Source of the DNA: Thozetella sp. PMI_491
Lineage: Eukaryota > Ascomycota > Sordariomycetes > Chaetosphaeriales > Chaetosphaeriaceae
Assembly (NCBI GenBank): GCA_021432635.1
Contig: MU270067.1
Location: 310,001-374,000, forward strand
Length of the DNA stretch: 64,000 nucleotides
Direction: 5' to 3'
The translations under genes and the position numbers were made by a program. The notes under the pieces were generated by a model. That model saw nothing but the letters and a program-made list of their open reading frames with translations. It searched no databases and was not told where the DNA came from. Positions 13,407-24,717 of the stretch are shown here, one piece after another. How positions within the stretch are numbered: the stretch's first letter is position 1; each line of letters opens with the position of its first letter.

Positions 13407-15086
13407 GATGGGAGAAGGACGGTAGAAAGAAGGAGAACGAGAGAAGAAAAGGAACGAGCGAGCAAGGAAATGCTATTTTACACGCCTGGGTCTCGACCCT
13501 CTCTGCCCTTTTCCACAATGCTGCAAATCGCGGGTGTAGAACAGGGATTGAGCAGGAGAGTGAACGCAGTGGAGGATGGGGTGGAAGAAGAGAAGAGAGA
13601 GGTGTGGAAAGAAGAGAGGTGTGGGAGGAAAGGTGGGCGCTGGCGGGTACGAAATTCTGAGGTGGGCACTGGCCAGCGGGCACCAGGCGCCAGCGTGTAA
13701 CTTGTGGCATGGGACATGGGACCGAGGGAGCACAGACGGATCGAAAAATGTCTCCACCGTGGGCGGCGCTAAAACAGACGAGCCACTCCTGGGGGACGCT
13801 GACGGCCTAGGAATCCTGGGCCTTCGTTGGTTCTTGGATCCCTTCAATTCTGCTCGCTAGACCAATGCATTCTGCTTCGGCCTGGATCTGGGGCTACCGG
13901 GCAGCAGCAAACGCGCCTGCACCTCCATCTAGATGCTGTTGTCAGGTTCTTGCATTTATTTGTTTCTTCATTCCCACTCTCCCTTTCTTCTTCCGATCGA
14001 ACAGCCCCATGTCCCGGTAAGTACGTACCTAGGGCGTCCTGTAATGTAGCTTGTACCTAAGATGGGGAGGAACGCCTTTGCTCGTACTCGGGCGTGTTAC
14101 CAACCTGGCAGGTACAGCAATTACCACTCACTGGAGAGGATACCGGCTTAGAGCGTACTGTACAGCCCCCCTCGAAAGTGCCTTCCGCTCAGGAAAATCC
14201 TCCCGAATGCATCCCATCGATACATAAGCACTTCTTCGCGCTTCTCTGCGCCATGCAGACGCGACAAAGCCAGCATGTCCAGCCGGCAGCGCGTGTCTTC
14301 CCGAAAATGAGGTACCGTGCAGCTCAATCACCTAACACCACCTTGCTTCCTTTGCCCAGGGGGTAGTAGGCGGGTAGAGAGCCTCTCCCCTCCCTCTGGA
14401 AGCATCTCTTACCGACTGGCTGTCTCGCCCTCGCCATCCAATGTCAAGGGAGCCCGTCCCCGGGATGCGTGTCTCTGCGAGCCGGCAGGTCGAGGCTTCA
14501 TATCTGGCCATAGACATGCAGATGTGGCTGCCTCTGTTTCCCCATGCGTCCTCCACCGCCTAAGGACGGTCGAGACAGGTATTGACGGCTCCTGCACACA
14601 GTCCACACAGTCCACAGAGCTGAGCCTGCTGGCGGCCTCGAGCATGGTTAAAATGGATGCATGCATTGCATGGCTTGTAGATCGAGGTTTGTGTGGCCAG
14701 CGCACCTGTGCACCAGCACAACCCAAGGCAGGTGCAGTTCTACATGCCTTCCCTCGACGTACATGCGGAACAAAAAAGTCTGAACGTATTCAAACTCCGA
14801 AGCGTTGCTTTTCTTTTCGTCCCAGTCTCTTCGATTCAACCCCACCTAATGTTTTTCTTCCCTTCTTTCCCTTCGCACTTCTCTCCATTCCAGGCCTTGC
14901 TCCCTTCCTTCGTGTCTCGCCTCCGGCTGGCCTTGCCAAGGGGCTCGCCTCAGCTGCCAGACCTGAGGAATGCAAAGCTGAGCAGGATTGACAGGCCGAC
15001 GTCAAACCCGTGGAGATCCAACAACCTATCGCATCGGAGATCGTCTCCTGGCCCATGCCATTCGCTACGGCCGCAGAGCCTAAAAG
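13407..15086. other. divergent intergenic region, no gene seen
   Basis: This is the shared 5' region of the FAR1-like gene (minus) and the 2EXR-like gene (plus). A pyrimidine-rich stretch on the plus strand at about 14810-14920 precedes the ATG at 15087, as is common in fungal leaders. Open frames here are short or lack an ATG, and none resembles a known protein. A TACCTAGG-type motif occurs near 14026-14035. Confidence 0.6.
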
Positions 15087-16395
15087 ATGCCCGAATTTGC
15101 CGAGTCGCAACAGGGGGTCCAAAGCGTGGCTGACCCAACTCCGGCTCTCTTTAGGAATGGGGGGCCAACGGATGACGGCCCCGTTGGAGGCCCAGGCCCA
15201 ACCCACCCAAATGCTGCGCCCAGGCTAGGCTCAATCGCCGCGAACCACTCCGTACCGTCGGATATCGACCCCGGCTGCCCACGCCCACGCAAGCGCCGCC
15301 GGCCCGTGTTAGCTGTCGACAAAGTCGCCGCCGAAGCCAAGAGGGCAAGGGACGACCTCCGGATATATTCCACGGCCCGGCTTACTCTTTCCCATAACAG
15401 CTCTCGGGATCGCCTTGCGGACATTCGGCATAAGAGCCACGACTCTGAACGCGGGGGGGTGCATACCCCTCTCATCGTCAAGCCTGCTAGTACTTCGGAG
15501 TCTGAACCTCACCAGCGCACCTACCCTTATTCCTTTCTCGACTTCCCGGCGGAAATTCGCAACCAAATCTACGACTCGCTAGCAGTTTACCCAACCTCCG
15601 CAGCTCTCTATTCCAGCTACAACAGAGCCATCGACGAATTCTACTCCCGACGAAGGCGCGGCTACCAAGAGCCATTCCCAAAATGTCCAGCTCCGACCTG
15701 CCCCGCCGTGCTTCTCCTATGCAGGCAGATCACAGCAGAATGCCTTCCCATCCTGAAATCCTGCCCCTTTATTGTCGATAACCTACCACCTTGGATCCCC
15801 GGACAGAATCGGCCGATGCTCGTCTCGAATTTTATAAGTAAGCAGACGATCCAGAATCTCAAGTTTATAGAGCTTCGGATAGCACTCGGAAAAGGAACCA
15901 TGGGAAGTGGCTGGGCTTGGAAAACGATTGCCATGGATGTATTCACTCTTCTCCAGCGGATGAATCAGTTTGTCGGGTTGCGAGTGGTCGTGTCAATCTT
16001 CCAGGACCAGAGCCCCCATGTCCTAGCGGAAGAGCTTCAGGTCGCCCTTGACCTGCATAGCACAGTAAGGTTTGCCTTTGTTATTTCAAAACTATATAAT
16101 GCTAATAGGCGAAAGCTCAATGAGCTCAGGAACCACAACCCCAAGATCTGGCGGCCGGGGAAGGTGGACGAAGAATATTGGGTCGTCAGGGAGAAGACTG
16201 CCACACAAGTTTTGTTCCGAGTTTGGGAAGGTAAGTTCAGAGGCAAACTCGATCCTAGGTGAAGAAGAGCCGGGCCAAGATATTGACGTACTGCTAGATA
16301 CTGGCCACTTAGATGTGTTGATCGCCGAAAATCCCAAGACTCGCAGGTACCCTGACCCGGTGATATGGACAAGTTCCATCATGGACTTCATTTAA
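15087..16395 (+). CDS. 2EXR/F-box-like domain protein, two exons
   Basis: Unassigned fungal protein with the FLxxPxEIRxxIY signature (seen as FLDFPAEIRNQIYDSL, about residues 151-166) that opens 2EXR and F-box-like domains in large ascomycete families of unknown function. The N-terminus is disordered and carries a basic PRPRKRRRP patch (about residues 66-74) that could be a nuclear signal. Exon 1 is 15087-16230. A 67-nt intron (16231-16297, donor GTAAGT, acceptor CTGCTAG) joins in phase 1 to exon 2 (16298-16395), giving about 413 residues ending DFI. Without splicing the frame stops at 16262. Splicing is inferred from consensus sites and frame retention. Whether it acts as an F-box adaptor cannot be told from the sequence. 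Confidence 0.75.
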
Positions 16396-16849
16396 CCTCG
16401 TTGGTGCCGCCGCGGACTGGCTGGCTACGCCGCAGAAACTCATATCGACTCAGGTACATTCGCACTGAGATTGGCGTCTCTTGCAGTCTTATGGTTAGGG
16501 GTTGGGCTGCCCCATTGTCTATGATATAGCATCAGCACCCTAATAAATGAGAGGCGGCAAGCGATAGTGAAAAGTCTCCAAAAATTCCCAAGAGACACAC
16601 CACGCAACTATAGGCATGAATATTTCCCTACTTCCTCCTGCGTAATCATGCAATATACATTCAAGGTACAACCTTCCCAACCAGGGTAGACGGGGTGCGT
16701 CGCTAGACCAAAGCTGCGGGTATGTTTTGGGTATCCTAATGCCAGCCGTTAACCCCTCCCCCCGTGGTATCATTGACACGCCAGACCATCCCAGGCCCTG
16801 CAAATGAACTAAACAAACCTTTCCGTGGATCTAGGGCTTGCCCTGGCCT
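16396..16849. other. convergent 3' intergenic region
   Basis: This 454-base stretch lies between the 3' ends of the 2EXR-like gene (plus) and the GCP4 gene (minus). It should hold both 3' UTRs. No coding signal was seen. Confidence 0.6.
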
Positions 16850-19320
16850 CTAATCATCCCCGTCGAACTCCACCCTAGCCCCAGAAGTAGATGCAAACCA
16901 AGTCCCAAAGTCCAGTTTCATGAGCAACCGATCGACGCCGCCCACGCGGCGAGGCACGTAGCGGTCCTGTTCGCCCATCTCCTCAGCTTCTAATGCGAGT
17001 TCCACAATACCATTCCCGATCCTCGAGAGTTCGCTCTCCTCCTCATCTCCCACTAGGAGCACGTTGCCAGCCTCCAGCGTGCGTAGCTCGTCAACCACAC
17101 TCACGATGCCTCGCTTGATTCGAGCTTCGACGTCTCTTATATCGGAGCGGGCCTCTTCCTCCTCTCGAGTCAGGTCCACAAACGCATCAACCACCCCCGC
17201 ATCAGCCTCCAGGTCGAACGCGGTCCATATGCTGTGCAGCCTGTGTACAAGCGCCACCAGGTGGTCGATATGTACAAGCAGTTCGTACAGAGAATCGGTA
17301 AAAGTCGGGCGAGTGAGCAGTAGCCGCCGGACCAGGGTCCGCAGGTAGAGCCGGTGGGCTGTGGCGAGAGTTTGCGGGTCATGAGGCGCTCGGGAACTTA
17401 CTTTAAGGGAGGCCGACGCGTCTGGGTCTGGTGTCGCGACCACGAGCCAGATGTCGTCGTCATCGTCATCACCGCCGTGAGGCTCAGGAGTGGGAGCTGA
17501 AGTTGGGGCAGTAGATCTTGGCTTAGCTTTCTCGTCCCGCTTCGGGTCGTCGCTGCCGGTGACGAGCCATCTCTGGAAACCATCCCACAGCCCTGCGACA
17601 ACTTCGGTCTGGAGATATGCTTCGGTCTCGCTAAGAAAGAAGATAGCAGCGCTGGCAGTGGCCCACGCACTCCGAAGGGCATTTGATCTGGTCGTATACC
17701 GGTCGCGCAGGAGCCGAACTCTCTCGCGGCCGCCGCGGGTGCTACCATACGGCGGTGCGGGCGGGGGCGGGTGATGCCGGCGGATTGAGGTGATTTTCCA
17801 GAGGTCCGTGAGGCGGATGTGCGCCCTCCGTATCGACAGGAGGTACGAGTTGATAGATGTGTAGGTCTGCAGATCCGACTGGCTCAGAAACAAGTCCAAA
17901 GGGGAGGGTATCTGTAGAGTCATGACTACGGGCAACGAGAACAAGAGATTCCGAAACGGAGTTGGCGCGATGGACGTGAGGCCGCCAGCAATGGCGGCAG
18001 GTGTCATCGGGGGCACCAACTTGGACTTGGGAATGTTGAGCCGCAAGAGATTCCTCGCCAGCTCGAGGCCTTCGTCTTCGGCGGCATGTTGCCCCTGGAG
18101 AGAGCCCATGACTTGCCATGCCTTGGCTAGGACGGCGGCCACCTCGCCTTCCTTCACCACAACAGTGCCCATGCCGTCTCTCTTCTCATATGCGAGGTTC
18201 TCAGTACGACGCCACCGGCTCCGAATCTTCTCGTCGGCCTGCTGGGTCAAGACCATGGCGAACTCGCCGCGCCCCAGTAGGAAGAAGTCCCGCAGGAGGT
18301 GGAGCATCTCAAGCACTCTAGCGAGGGGCAGTAGCTTCTGCAGCGTTGTCCTCGACAGGAACTGCCGGATGCTGGTGATGGTTCGGGCAAAGGTGGCCGA
18401 GTCAAGGGGGTAAGAAAGGCCAGAGATCTCCTTCAGTTGCGAAGAGAGATGGCCGCTTCCCTGCAGGCCGGAGTCTGCCAGGCTCTTGGCCCTAATCTGG
18501 TTGAGGGACTTGCCAATAAAGAGCATGGAGGACGCAGTTGACGGGGTTACGAAGGAAGGTAGCAGGGTCTGGACTGATACATGTTCCTAGAGCCTGTCAG
18601 CATACCGGAGCAACAAGGAGACGGGGTTGGTTTGGCCCCGGAGAGACTTACTTCGTCGTTATCCTCGGCCAGCTGGACGAAGAAGTCCCCTGCGCCAAAG
18701 CTTGGCAGCCTCCCGTAGAGGATCCAAGCCGACACTTGTTTTAGCCACGCGACCTCGGCGACCTTGACCAGACTTCGGGCCGTCTCTTCGATGTCGGTAT
18801 ACCCAGTCTGGAGCTCTGCTCTTAGCCGATCGATCAGCTTCGCGCCAGTGCAGGCGACGCCCGGCACTCCGGGCTCCCTCGACTCGCTCGTCATCATGAA
18901 CTGCACCATCTCCCAGAGCCACTCCAACCGCCTCGTCCAGCCGCTAAACTCGCCCACGATGGCGGTCAGGGGGACGATATGATACGCGCCCACCAGGGCG
19001 GCATCCTTGCGCAGGATAGTGCTTTCGACCTCGAGCACTTTGGCTTGGAAGGCGGCGAGGTGGACTGACTCAACGGCGGTCGCGACGGCGCGGCAGATGG
19101 TCGACGGGTGGGAGGCGCGGGTCTGGGCCGCGGAGCTCCGCAGTTGGATGTGCAGGGTGCTGAGCCGGGCGACCGAGGCTAGCAAGGCGCGTTCGGGAGG
19201 CGAAAGGAGGAACGCGTCACGGCCGGCACCTGAAGCATTTCCATCGGCCGCGGCCGCGGTGGCTGCTCGTAGGAGAGGCGATGGGTGGCCTGAGAGAGAC
19301 AGGAGGATTTCGTGGAGCAT
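16850..19320 (-). CDS. gamma-tubulin complex component 4-like (Spc97/Spc98 family)
   Basis: Subunit of the gamma-tubulin ring complex, which nucleates microtubules at spindle pole bodies and septa. Exon 1 is 19320-18652; the start MLHEILLSLSGHPS is the characteristic N-terminus of GCP4. A 65-nt intron (18651-18587, donor GTAAGT, branch CTGAC, acceptor CTAG) joins in phase 0 to exon 2 (18586-16850), giving 801 residues. The N-terminal GRIP1-type helical region covers exon 1 and the start of exon 2. The C-terminal GRIP2 half includes the AHRLYLRTLVRRLLLT helix. An acidic low-complexity insert (near GGDDDDDD) interrupts the C-terminal half. Assignment to the Spc97/Spc98 family is firm; GCP4 rather than GCP5 or GCP6 rests mainly on the N-terminus and length. 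A second perfect donor at 17401 would give a 43-nt out-of-frame intron and is probably unused. Confidence 0.88.
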
Positions 19321-20132
19321 GTCTTGGTCGGGGAGCTAGGCAGAACGCGGTTGGGTTCAGCGACTGCGCTGATGCGGACGCGACGGAGGGGGCGGGGGAA
19401 GGGACTGTGGGGGACCTACATCGGACGGTCTACATTCGCGCCAGCCTTGGAATGGTTGTTCTTCTCGTGAAGGTCTTGGTAGAGGAGGATTAGGGTTCCT
19501 AAAAGCTCGAAGCGGCAGCACATTTAGGCGGCACGGTGGAGGAGTCGCTGGTGGGGAGGTCGCGTAACATGGGTCGAGTGGTTGAGATGGCGGGGTCAAT
19601 ATTTAGCTCCCTGAAGGAAAACGAGTTGGCACTGCGATTTAGCGACCTTTGCTGTCCATTCAAACACAAAATCCCTCAGGCAATTGATAAACGCGAGTAG
19701 CTTAGGACCACTGCTGTAGCTAACTGCGTGCTCTTAATAAGTCTGTTTCTATTCAAGCGCCCTTTCTAGGGGTAGAACCTTCCGAATAGTCGGTACCCTA
19801 GCTAGCTCCTCCCTAGTACAGCTAAAACACTTGGTGCGTATCCCGAACGTCCCGTGTAAGACGCGCCACGTCCGGGCGAGCAGCTTTGAAGGCGGCTCCA
19901 ACCCAGAGATCGGCGGCCCAAAAAACCTGCAACCAATTTTGCAATGCATTTCGTCCAGCTGGCGGGCTAAGCCGCCCATCAGAGTCGAACTATTCGCTAC
20001 ACAAGCAAGCGCAAGAACACTACCTGGCGTGGCCTGTTTGTATCTTGCTCCTCGCACCACCCTGCAATCAATGAGGCGCGGCCCGTCTCCCGCTGCACCA
20101 TCCACCGTTCCTGTCCGCCGGCCCTAGTTGGG
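19321..20132. other. intergenic between two minus-strand genes
   Basis: This stretch holds the GCP4 promoter and leader (left) and the 3' region of the spartin-like gene (right). No conserved frame was recognised. Confidence 0.6.
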
Positions 20133-21751
20133 TTATTGCCCGGTGCCGTTGGCCGGCTTCTTGCCTGTGGTGATGATGCTGGCTGAGTCAACAGAGTCGG
20201 TCTCTCTGAGTTTGCCGTCGCGGCCTACTGCCACAACACCTCCGTCGCCTCCGCCAACAATGACCTGCTCGCCTTGGGCCGTGTGACCAACAACCATGCC
20301 CTTGGCTACGCTCTTCAGGATGGCCCTTCGGGAGACTCCAGTGACGTCGATATAGACGAGGCCAACGTTCTTCACGCCACCCCCAAGGCTTTTGGATATT
20401 TCGCCTGCCTCTGGGCCCCATTTGTGCGAAACCACGGTCGTGGCCGCGGTGGAGCTCGAGGTGAGAAGGTTGCGCCCGGCCTGTTCCACGCCGTCCATGA
20501 CAGTGGAGAATGCCATCAAGCTCTTGTTCAAGATACCTGGCTTGTAGCTGTCCAAAGGCTCTCCGTCTGGCCCGAAACCCTTCGCGGACGAACCTTCGCC
20601 CTGCTTCCTGTGCCGTCCGAGGGTCGCGCCAAGGTTCTGTGCCACCTTGCCAATCTGTCCGACCGTCTTGGACGAAAGAGTTGCTGCCCCGTCGGTAAAC
20701 GTGTTGATGCGCCGAATGTGCGCGCGCGTCGTTGGTTTAAAAGAGAGTGGCTTCGTGTTGGGCTCGGTATTCTTGGCGAACGAGTCCGCCTGCTTCTGTA
20801 ACATGCTGGAGACCATATCCGAACCCGTGATAATGAGCCTCGAGGCAGCCGCAGCGTTCGACACCAAGAAAGACTTCTTGTATGCCGGGTGCAGCTCCTC
20901 GATGTATTCTGGACGAGCAGGAGAAACATTGATCTGCCCACCATCGGCGGGCATGGAGATCTCTACAGGGTCTGTCACGGAGTTAGCGAATGGCGCACAT
21001 GCTCATTCTGTCTGCTATCGCACGTACCCTTTGAGCCGTGCTTTAGCTCGCTATCCTCAATCACCTCAAACCCTTCTGCCAGCTCGCCAATGACGCTGCC
21101 ATCCTCCTCATCAACCAGGACGATCTGACCTCCCGACTTGGAGCTGTGGCTTCCCGTGACGTAACCCTCGCCGGGCAGATAGTCCGCTGGGTTGTAGGCA
21201 GGCAGTTGCTCGGCCGCCGCGGCCCTCGCTTTGGATGAGCCGCCATTCTTGGCGCTCTTCTCGTACACCGATGCGGACTTCTCACCCCGCTCTGCCCGCT
21301 GGATCTTGGGCGGTGGTGCGCGCTCAAGGAAGGCGGTGCACTGGGCGAGGATCGTCTCGAACGTATCTACGTCCTCCTGGATTCCCGACCGGCTCCCAAC
21401 GGAGGGGAACTCGATGCGCGTGAACGCGCCGGTGCCGGGGCCGAGATCCCATCGCGGGATGAGATAGCTCGTGGGGGGCTGGTGGTAGATCTGCGTCGTC
21501 GCGGGCAACGGGAGGTCGAGCTCGGGCGGAAGGTGCAGGTGGAGATAGAAGTCCTCCTCGGGGTTGCTGGACGGGTCGACTTGGGCCGGATCTGCAAAGG
21601 CAGAGCTCGTGGGGACCATTAGCAGCGACAGCGTCTGGGGGCCGCCCGGCGTGAGGGATTCCTCTTTTCCATTCGCGATGTGGTAGGCCGACACGCCTTG
21701 GATGGCATAGAGCAGCTTCGGATCCTGAGTGGCATCATTAGCCTGTGGCAT
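20133..21751 (-). CDS. senescence/spartin-domain protein
   Basis: Protein of 520 residues with a C-terminal senescence domain (Pfam PF06911 type), shared by plant senescence/dehydration-associated proteins and animal spartin, which act at lipid droplets and in membrane traffic. Exon 1 is 21751-21028, intron 21027-20972 (56 nt, donor GTACGTG, acceptor GACAG, phase 1), exon 2 20971-20133. The domain spans about residues 265-490, with small-residue-rich amphipathic stretches such as SRLIITGSDMVSSMLQKQAD, and glycine-rich segments near VKNVGLVYIDVTGVSRRAIL and VIVGGGDGGVVAVG. The N-terminal half (about 1-130) resembles the conserved region that precedes the domain in fungal homologues. The family is recognised with good confidence; the cellular role in fungi is inferred only. 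Confidence 0.82.
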
Positions 21752-22360
21752 TCGGTCCTGGTCAGTCGTCGCCCCTTACATTGTGTCCAGACGCCATTCT
21801 GAATGGATTGAGGTCGTTTTTTTGGTGCGAAGCGTTTCTAGAGGCCAAAAGCGGCTTCGTCTCAATCTTATAAACAAGCCTGAGGAGGTGCTCAAGATGC
21901 CGAGCTCCACACGGCTTCGTAGTCGCACGCGACAGTTGGTAGTGTTCTCTGCAGGACAGCGGTCGCAGAAAGAAGGTTGCTTCTGCGACGATACCGTGAG
22001 ACCAGCCAAGAGGGAAACGGATGTTGGTTGCCAGAAATATCTCTCGTCATGACCCCACGGCGACTAAGGTATGGCTGCTGGCGCTTAATGCTCTCTCTTG
22101 GGTGGTGGGGCAGTGAGGCCTCAAAAGCTGTCCCGTCGGGAGGGGCGACGTCATTGGCCGTTTCAACCTGGATCTGCTGGTGCTTCTCATTGCCGTCACT
22201 CGATCACCTCCCTAATCGCCCTAATCGCGTGGGCCCGGGCTGGCGTGACTGGCCTGGCCTTCCATGTTTCTTGCCAAGACCTGTCTCGCCGGGGGGTGTC
22301 CGCCCACTCTCGTCATTGTCGCCTCTCTTTGCCTCCCGTTGCCTCCCCTCGCCTGCCACC

Positions 22361-22376
22361 ACACACACACACGCAC
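22361..22376. repeat. short (CA)n tract
   Basis: An ACACAC run followed by alternating GCGCGC-type purine/pyrimidine sequence to about 22386. It is a simple sequence microsatellite. Confidence 0.8.
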
Positions 22377-23292
22377 AAGCGCGCGCATTGGCCATGGTGG
22401 GAGCGCCCGAGACGAAAGAAAGCGGGGAGGGGTCTCTGCAAAAAAAAGATGTGGGGGTAAGACGAGGACTCGCGTGGCGGTTGCATGCCACGAACCCTGG
22501 CTCGCCGCCTGCCAAGTGCCTTGTTTTTTATTTTTCTCTTGGTTTCCTATATCAACACCTCCTGTCAAAGGCATAGGGGATGGAGGAGGCGAAAGGTCCG
22601 AGCTGGCGGTGGTAAAATGACAATCCTTCACTGCACCACGGCCTTTGATGTAGGCGTAGCCTGTCGCCCAAAAAAATGTTTCGAAACGCCATGCTTGAAG
22701 TGCAATTAAGATCCCTGCACGCAGGCGCAGGCACGGGCCTCGTGTCTATCGGCACTAGGCGGCGGAGCTTTCTTCAGTAGCAACGGGCTAGAGCTTCCGT
22801 CTGGGTCCCAGCGATACCTTCCTGAAGAGGGGACAGCTCTGTCCTGAGGGCTCGAATCGCTACTTTTGCCAAAAAAGGACCTGCAGCGCCGAGGGCCACC
22901 CCTTGGATCGGTTCTTGCGATTGACGTCGCCAGATAGAACGCGCAGGACGAAGTCAAAGGACAAAGTAAGTCTAGCTGTAGAATAGAAGAGGCGATCAGC
23001 CGCTAACTGGGGCCAGGCGGGCTGGGGTAATGCCCGCGGATGGGGGGAAGAGGAATGGAGAAGGAGGGGGGCCGGCCGCCAAAGACCCAGCCACTGTGAT
23101 TCTTTACCGGGCCGGAGCGCCAGGCCCGAAGCCGAATCAAGCCTGGGGGACGGTCTGGAGAGCTTCGGCACGACATGATACAGGGGGGGGCGATGTCCGA
23201 ACAAGAGAAAATAAAAAGCACCACCAGGAAGGATCAAGAATCCCACAGTAGGTCTCCGCAGAATCGGGGTTTCCTGGTCTACCAGCATGCTA

Positions 23293-23352
23293 TGATGGCA
23301 AGATGGCAAGATAGCAAGATAGCAAGATAGCAAGATAGCAAGGCGGCAAGAT
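23293..23352. repeat. 8-bp minisatellite (AGATAGCA units)
   Basis: About seven consecutive 8-bp units read AGATGGCA or AGATAGCA with one AGGCGGCA variant before the array decays. It is non-coding and lies in the divergent promoter region. Confidence 0.9.
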
Positions 23353-24036
23353 TGGTAAGAACGCGTGATGTACACCTTGCGCCCTGCCAGCCTCGTTTTT
23401 TTTTTCGGCGTTTGTCCTCTGTTCATCCCTTGAGGGGAGAAGCATGAGAGGAGGGGAAGGTGTGGTTCCCGGCCTTTCCTGAGCCAAGGGCCCGTCGGCG
23501 CTGTGTAAAGTCACCCGCGGCGCAACAAGCTCGGTCTACCCTGGCAAGTTCCAGAGGCGTCGCAGCCATGCCTTTTTTTTTCATGGGCTGCAACGTTCCT
23601 CTGCTTCTCTCTGTCCGCTCTCTCTGCGCAAGGCGAGCCCGAAGGAGGAAATGAAGGCGACCAACCCGAGGTTTCACTTCTCTCACCGGGCATGTGGTTG
23701 AGAAGTGATGCGTGTTATCCCCCTCTAGCTTGTCGTGACTGGTGCGGGTTTTATCCCGTTGCCCCTGTTCCCTGCGTGCATCGATCCGAGCTTTCTTCCC
23801 GATGCCAGCTCGGGACCTCCGCAGTACAGCAGCACTGCTTGGGTGGACTTTTGTCGCGAGTGAGCGAGAGGGCAAGGATCTTAGCTCCTAGAAGAGAGGC
23901 GCCATCCGAGCTCCCCGACCGGTCAACCTGAAGCACCCGTAACCCGTACCGTAGGCTCTGCTGCTCACCACCCCCCTCACCCCCAAGACACCCACCCACC
24001 CCCGGCTTGCTTGGCCCTGTGGTCCCCAGTCGTCGT

Positions 24037-24076
24037 ACACAGACACACGCACACACGCCCACACGCCCACACCCAC
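24037..24076. repeat. CA/CCCA-rich tract
   Basis: An imperfect ACACAC and GCCCACAC repeat in the upstream region of the Zn2Cys6 regulator gene. It is simple sequence. Confidence 0.7.
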
Positions 24077-24717
24077 GATTGCGTATGCACGCTTGCACGA
24101 CAAACTACCCCGACTGCCGTCCGCACTCTCGTGGCCCGGGCATAAGGACACGGTTGTGCCACTAATAAACTCGAGCTCCCAGCCCACCGCCCCATTGCCG
24201 CATTTCGGGAATGCGGTCAGCTTGGCTCACGGCCCGAGTTATTTAATCTCCATCCGTCCACTCCGTGCCAAGGCCCCCCTCGGCACCTCACATCCTCTCC
24301 ACTGCTTCTCTCTCCCGACCTTTCGGGTGTCTGATTCTAGACAAACTGGTCGGTCCGCGACTGCTCCCATCATCGCGCCGAACCACGGGGGACTCCAGCC
24401 TCTCTGGCCGCAATCCTTCTCCAGACCGACCCGGGTCGTCAGGGCCGCCGGCACCGATTGCCTTGCTTGATACGCACTCCTACAGTGGCCCCCGTCGCTC
24501 GGTGAGGGCGACCACATCCGGCACAATTAGGTCCTTTGTGTCGATCAACTCGCTCATTTCTGCCCCCAACGAGGGGCAGGCCAGTGAGACCCGGCGGCCG
24601 CTGCCCACCGCTACGTCTCACCAGAGCTACAGCGGCAGCTCATTCGTCCCGTCGGCAGCCGCCAATGCCGACGGGACACCGGCTTCGCTGGACAAGGCGT
24701 CCGCCTCTGCGCAGTCC

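Larger units (their letters stand above)
21752..24717. other. large divergent intergenic region
   Basis: About 3 kb lies between the spartin-like gene (minus) and the Zn2Cys6 regulator (plus). It contains CA-rich tracts, an 8-bp minisatellite (about 23293-23352) and several short C- or T-rich runs. Its right end (24265-24717) is open in the frame of the regulator but lacks an ATG, so part of it may be an undetected exon. No other gene was recognised. Confidence 0.55.

Noticed and set aside
14317-14991. Open frame of 224 codons on the plus strand
   Set aside because: It begins at GTG rather than ATG, has a noncoding-like Pro/Ser/Arg composition, and lies in the leader region of the next gene.
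17359-17401. Perfect GTAAGT donor and CACAG acceptor inside exon 2 of the GCP4 gene
   Set aside because: The 43-nt segment is too short, is not a multiple of three, and the frame continues with family-like sequence only if it is retained.
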